The position numbers were made by a program, and so were the translations under genes. Shown here piece after piece: positions 7,158 through 9,323 of a stretch of 9,323 nucleotides of DNA. The notes below the pieces were generated by a model. The model had not been told where the DNA came from. It saw only the letters and a program-made list of their open reading frames with translations, and ran no database searches. Position 1 is the first letter of the stretch. Each line of letters opens with the position of its first letter. This stretch comes from Prevotella sp. UBA3757 (GTDB lineage Bacteria > Bacteroidota > Bacteroidia > Bacteroidales > Bacteroidaceae), in NCBI GenBank assembly GCA_002371715.1, contig DFGF01000087.1, positions 26,772 to 36,094 of the forward strand, in the 5' to 3' direction.

Positions 7158-7311
7158 TTCGTTTAATTCGTTGTTTATGTCAATCCGTTTAATCCGTTCA
7201 ATCCGTTGTCGAAAAAAAGAAAAATTCGTTTAATTCGTTGTTTATGTCAATCCGTTTAATCCGTTCAATCCGTGGTCGAAAAAAAGAAAAATTCGTTTAA
7301 TTCGTTGTTTA
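7158..7311. repeat. 67-base tandem repeat in the leader, about 2.3 copies
   Basis: The 67-base unit runs 7158-7224 and 7225-7291 with a single mismatch (T or G in CCGT[T/G]GTCG), then a partial third copy of about 20 bases (7292-7311) just before the ATG at 7314. Each unit contains TTCGTTTAATTCGTTG, CAATCCGTTTAATCCG, TTCAATCCGT and an A-run GAAAAAAAGAAAAA. The second duplicated region (7897-7978) has only one such unit. Confidence 0.92.
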
Positions 7312-7313
7312 AG

Positions 7314-7373
7314 ATGGAACAGTGGTTTGTGTTAAGAGCAATATTTAAGAAGGAGTTAGCTGTGCGCGAAGCC
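7314..7373 (+). pseudogene. 5' fragment of the UpxY/NusG-like gene
   Basis: Encodes MEQWFVLRAIFKKELAVR followed by EA, identical to the start of the intact gene at 8053 except one residue (E for D at position 19). Nucleotide identity is 58 of 60. Homology stops abruptly after 7373, where the sequence becomes the end of the second antitoxin cassette on the opposite strand. The frame continues as antisense of that gene, so no functional antiterminator is made. This is a remnant of duplication or insertion. Confidence 0.9.
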
Positions 7374-7412
7374 TTATCTACTCACATCATCCAGGAATTG
7401 GCTGGCAGTCAT
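7374..7412 (-). pseudogene. Possible N-terminal remnant of the second cassette's partner gene
   Basis: An ATG overlapping the antitoxin stop (ATGA, 7412-7409) opens a 12-codon frame, MTASQFLDDVSR, whose TAA (7376-7374) ends exactly at the junction with the NusG-like gene fragment (7373/7374). The overlap layout is that of an antitoxin-toxin operon, so this may be the first few codons of a lost toxin. It is too short to identify. Confidence 0.35.
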
Positions 7413-7696
7413 AATGGGGATTTGTTCAGAATGTATTTGATGCGTTCATCCTTCAAATCTTCTTCGGTCAACTTAATACAGCCGCGTTTGCGGCGTAACT
7501 TTGCGGGAATTTCCAAATCATCAAGTTTTATCTTGGCTTTGTCGTATGGGCTATCTGTTTTCGTGGCTTTTGTATGCCTCATAGAACTGCTTAATAATGA
7601 AATGAGTTCTAATTTCACTTCATTGCTGAGGTTCTTCAGCTCAGACCAATATTTAGCACTGGTTGGAGATGATGCATTTACTACGTTTGTATTCAT
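7409..7696 (-). CDS. Putative antitoxin of a small stability module
   Basis: 95-residue protein starting MNTNVVNASSPTSAKYWSEL, with KNLSNEVKLELISLLSSSM next and a basic/acidic tail containing KLRRKRGCIKLTEEDLKDER and ending NKSPL. I recall N-termini of the type ASSPT.A.YW.ELK.LS.EVKL.LI.LLSSS in small Bacteroidota proteins annotated as antitoxins or addiction-module components beside RelE- or PIN-type toxins; I cannot verify this here. Support for a real gene: a good promoter 27 bases upstream, sensible codon use, and an ATGA overlap with a following (truncated) frame, the same layout as the RHH cassette at 6590-6957. No intact partner toxin exists in the window, so it is an orphan here. Confidence 0.65.
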   Translation of the reverse strand: MNTNVVNASSPTSAKYWSELKNLSNEVKLELISLLSSSMRHTKATKTDSPYDKAKIKLDDLEIPAKLRRKRGCIKLTEEDLKDERIKYILNKSPL

Positions 7697-7722
7697 ATCT
7701 CTGTTTCAATCTGTTTTCGCTG

Positions 7723-7752
7723 CAAAGATACGAATAAGCGAGCGAAATACAA
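7723..7752 (-). promoter_or_regulatory. Promoter of the second antitoxin-like gene
   Basis: Minus strand: TTG (7752-7750), a 19-base spacer, TATCTTTG (7730-7723). Sequence and spacing are the same as for the RHH antitoxin promoter at 6972-7001, with one substitution in the spacer. The expected leader to the ATG at 7696 is about 20 bases. Confidence 0.85.
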
Positions 7753-7804
7753 AAGAAAAACGTGTTTTTCTTTTTATTACCGAGCGAAAGTATCTTCTTA
7801 TCTC

Positions 7805-7887
7805 TCGCAGATGTCGCAGATTACGCAGATATTTAAATCGTGTAGAATCTCTCGCAGATGCCGCAGATGTCGCAGATTACGCAGATT
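7805..7887. repeat. Nonamer array TCGCAGATG, copy 2
   Basis: 9-base units at 7805, 7814 and 7823, then after 20 bases 7852, 7861, 7870 and 7879. The second block reads TCGCAGATG, CCGCAGATG, TCGCAGATT, ACGCAGATT, the same order as at 7108-7143. The first block differs from copy 1 in units two and three. Confidence 0.9.
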
Positions 7888-8052
7888 TTAAATTAGTGTA
7901 ATTCGTTTATTCGTTGTTTATATCGATCCGTTTAATCCGTTCAATCCGTTGTCGAAAAAAGAAAAATTCGTGTAATTCGTTTAATTCTCTGACCTAAAGG
8001 TGCAGAGTGTGGCGGTGCAATCGTTGTTTTTAAAAATATATTCGTTGTTGAA

Positions 8053-8925
8053 ATGGAACAGTGGTTTGTGTTAAGAGCAATATTTAAGAAAGAGTTAGCT
8101 GTGCGCGATGCCCTGCGCCAGGCCGGTCTGACATGTTATGTCCCCCTGCGCTACCGTGTCGAGACGCAGCGGGGCCGGAAGGTACGCCGTCTGGTGCCCG
8201 CCATTACCGAACTGGTATTCGTGTGGGGTACAGAGGAGTCTGTCCGTGATGCCAAGGCCATGCTGCGTGAGACGTGCTACTGGCTGGTACGGCCTGTCAC
8301 TGGACAGCAACGCCCTGAGAAGATTGTGGTCAGCGACCGTGACATGCAGAACTTCATCCGTGTCACGCAGCAGACGGAAGCCAATGTGCTATATTTCCGG
8401 CCCGACGAGGTACGACTGTCGAAGGGCGACCACATCCGTATCCATGGTGGCGTGTTCGACGGTGTGGAGGGTGTGCTGCTGAAGGTCAAGGACCGTCGTG
8501 ACAAGCAGCTCGTGGTGAGCATCCCCGACCTGGCCATCGCTGCCGTCAGCATCCACCCTGAAGTCGTGGAGGTCGTCGACGAACACCCGGAGGGTAGTCG
8601 TGACATTCCTGGCGACACGCGCACCCTGATACGCCTGGCCACCACCATGCTCACGGCACCTCCCGACCGCGATAGTGCCCGCCATGAGTGGAACATGCTG
8701 CACCGCGAAATCGTGCGGCTCTATCATGCCTTGCGCGTGCGCAAGGGCATCGTCGCTGCTACTGAGGGCCGCCTGGCCCTGGCCCTGCTCCTGGCCGAGC
8801 GTGTCATGGGTACCGTCAGTGACGAGACGCGCCAGCGCTGTGAAGCTGCTGTGGCACGTATGCGCCCCAGCAAGCTTCGCGAAGACATCCAGAACCAGTT
8901 GACACTTTACGGAAATGGCCAGTAA
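8053..8925 (+). CDS. UpxY-family (NusG-like) transcription antiterminator with C-terminal extension
   Basis: 290 residues. The N-terminus MEQWFVLRAIFKKELAVRDA is the NusG N-terminal (NGN) domain pattern W[FY]VLRA...E..A...L; the domain runs to about residue 105 and includes LTCYVPLRYR and AITELVFVWGT. A KOW-type segment follows at about 121-157 (LSKGDHIRIHGGVFDGVEGV). In Bacteroides, UpxY proteins bind RNA polymerase and stop early termination in surface-polysaccharide operons; they are about 170-180 residues. Here about 110 extra, mostly helical residues (180-290) follow, of unknown role. Start ATG 8053 is chosen because it begins the NGN motif and is preserved in the duplicate at 7314. The first ~17 codons use TTA, AGA, ATA and TTT, unlike the GC-rich remainder. 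No UpxZ-like gene follows; instead there is a promoter and long leader, so this protein may act on the transcript starting near 9040. Confidence 0.87.
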   Translation: MEQWFVLRAIFKKELAVRDALRQAGLTCYVPLRYRVETQRGRKVRRLVPAITELVFVWGTEESVRDAKAMLRETCYWLVRPVTGQQRPEKIVVSDRDMQNFIRVTQQTEANVLYFRPDEVRLSKGDHIRIHGGVFDGVEGVLLKVKDRRDKQLVVSIPDLAIAAVSIHPEVVEVVDEHPEGSRDIPGDTRTLIRLATTMLTAPPDRDSARHEWNMLHREIVRLYHALRVRKGIVAATEGRLALALLLAERVMGTVSDETRQRCEAAVARMRPSKLREDIQNQLTLYGNGQ

Positions 8926-8966
8926 CCGGATGGCGTTTTACAGAAATGGCCAGTAACCGGTTGGCG
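8906..8966 (+). repeat. 30-base tandem duplication over the antiterminator stop codon
   Basis: 8906-8935 and 8937-8966 match at 28 of 30 bases, with a period of 31. Both contain GAAATGGCCAGTAACCGG. The first copy encodes the last residues (YGNGQ) and stop of the antiterminator; the second is non-coding. It looks like a local duplication of the gene's 3' end. Confidence 0.88.
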
Positions 8967-9003
8967 AATCACGCGAATCTTTCGAAATTTTTTCGATTTT
9001 CAA

Positions 9004-9034
9004 TTGTCTGTTTCAAATTTATTTCGTACCTTTG
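9004..9034 (+). promoter_or_regulatory. Promoter upstream of the gene at 9227
   Basis: TTG (9004-9006), a 20-base spacer, TACCTTTG (9027-9034), a good match to the Bacteroidota consensus. Transcription should start near 9040, giving a leader of about 185 bases. Confidence 0.85.
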
Positions 9035-9130
9035 CAACGGAAACAAGGGCATTTGCCCGTCAATTTTTAACAATTTAATTTTAAAACCCCGTAATGTCTT
9101 GATTAACAGATTGTTGTAATCGGCGTAACG

Positions 9131-9163
9131 AGCAGGAACTATGCCTTGTCGGCAATTTCTGCT
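9131..9163 (+). promoter_or_regulatory. Leader hairpin
   Basis: An 8-base-pair outer stem (AGCAGGAA 9131-9138 with TTTCTGCT 9156-9163, one G-T pair), an internal loop, and a 4-base-pair inner stem (TGCC/GGCA) closed by TTGTC. It lies within the untranslated leader and could be a pausing or antitermination signal. Confidence 0.55.
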
Positions 9164-9185
9164 ACCCGAACTACACCATCGTTTT

Positions 9186-9223
9186 CGTTAACTTTTCCGT
9201 TAACGTTACTGTTTTCGTTTTTT
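9186..9223 (+). terminator. Terminator-like hairpin and T-tract in the leader
   Basis: 7-base-pair stem CGTTAAC (9186-9192) with GTTAACG (9199-9205), loop TTTTCC, followed after about 10 bases by GTTTTTT (9217-9223), immediately before the ATG at 9227. The stem is A/T-rich and the T-run is not adjacent, so it would be a weak terminator. That would fit conditional termination relieved by an antiterminator. Confidence 0.45.
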
Positions 9224-9226
9224 ATT

Positions 9227-9323
9227 ATGGATGACAAGAAGATAAGTATCGAGGAACTTGAGGACCTCATAGAGGGCAGCGAGCGCAAGTCCTCGTTTTT
9301 CAGCTTTGCCAACCTGTTTGCCG
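9227..9323 (+). CDS. Start of an unidentified gene, cut by window edge
   Basis: The frame is open from ATG 9227 to the window end, 32 full codons: MDDKKISIEELEDLIEGSER followed by KSSFFSFANLFA. The first 20 residues are charged and probably helical; the sequence turns hydrophobic at SFFSFANLFA, which may lead into a membrane segment. It follows a good promoter and a structured leader just downstream of an UpxY-like gene. In Bacteroidota that position is often taken by the first gene of a surface-polysaccharide operon, for example a chain-length regulator, but the visible part does not prove it. Confidence 0.7.
   Translation, partial: MDDKKISIEELEDLIEGSERKSSFFSFANLFA

Larger units (their letters stand above)
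6971..7373. repeat. Duplicated control unit, copy 1
   Basis: Copy 1 of a direct repeat whose partner is 7722-8112. Matching parts, in order: the minus-strand promoter box (6971-7012 with 7722-7763, about one mismatch); 9-base CGCAGAT arrays, including an exact 70-base identity (7081-7150 with 7825-7894); the leader with TTCGTTTAATTCGTTG and CAATCCGTTTAATCCG blocks; and the first 60 coding bases of the NusG-like gene (7314-7373 with 8053-8112, two mismatches). The stretches between promoter and 9-base array differ, so the copies have also diverged or recombined internally. Confidence 0.88.
7722..8112. repeat. Duplicated control unit, copy 2
   Basis: Partner of 6971-7373. It holds the same promoter box, a stretch unlike copy 1 (7764-7800), the 9-base array, one copy of the leader unit, and the first 60 bases of the intact NusG-like gene. 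Relative to copy 1 it has about 50 extra bases (7987-8040), which contain an imperfect hairpin: CTCTG/CAGAG and ACCT/AGGT, 7987-8007. Its NusG start codon lies 739 bases from that of copy 1. Confidence 0.88.

Noticed and set aside
7061..7887. CRISPR array
   Set aside because: The repeats are only 9 bases and directly adjacent, without 30-40-base unique spacers, and no cas genes are present.
7272..7901. Plus-strand open frame of 209 codons
   Set aside because: It is a composite: leader repeat, the 20-codon NusG-like fragment, antisense of the second antitoxin gene and the 9-base array. Only the 7314-7373 part has coding ancestry.
8095..8902. Alternative-frame open frames over the antiterminator gene
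   Set aside because: Shadows of a GC-rich gene, with no domain features and no start signals.

Overview
The window looks like a chromosomal segment of a Bacteroidota bacterium, most likely in the Prevotella/Segatella group. The signs are promoters of the Bacteroidota type (TTG, a spacer of 19-20 bases, then TAnnTTTG), A/T-rich start-codon contexts in place of a strong Shine-Dalgarno, a class II fructose-bisphosphate aldolase of the Bacteroides/Prevotella type, a fimbrillin-like surface lipoprotein, and a NusG-like antiterminator of the UpxY kind. No rRNA, tRNA, CRISPR array or transposase gene was found.

Layout. (1) 3-887 is the 3' part of a class II aldolase gene, closed by a strong terminator at 931-961. 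(2) 1185-4513 is a surface-protein operon: a good promoter, a 45-residue small protein (1344-1481), a 969-residue lipoprotein (1516-4425) and a terminator (4476-4516). The two genes start behind almost identical A/T-rich sequences. (3) 4566-6475 is an A/T-richer pair: a P-loop ATPase resembling the Sll1717 family, then a small protein with four membrane segments. This could be an ATPase plus membrane-effector pair, possibly for defence, but that is inference. (4) 6490-8052 is a mosaic accessory region. It holds a run of 7-base GATGNNN repeats, a ribbon-helix-helix antitoxin with a truncated YafQ/RelE-like toxin (minus strand), a duplicated unit of about 400 bases, and a second antitoxin-like gene (minus strand) that has lost its partner. 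The unit carries a minus-strand promoter, 9-base repeats, leader repeats and the first 60 bases of the NusG-like gene. (5) 8053-8925 is the intact UpxY/NusG-like gene with a C-terminal extension of about 110 residues. It is followed by a 30-base tandem repeat, a new promoter, a structured leader of about 185 bases, and the start of an unidentified gene at 9227 that runs off the window.

The most notable point is the arrangement around the antiterminator. Its 5' end and upstream control region exist twice, and an orphan antitoxin cassette sits between the copies. The first 17 or so codons of the intact gene use rare A/T-rich codons, while the rest of the gene is GC-rich. This suggests that the upstream cassette, including the first 60 coding bases, is exchanged or copied between loci by recombination. 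The promoter plus hairpin-rich leader just downstream is a candidate target for the antiterminator.
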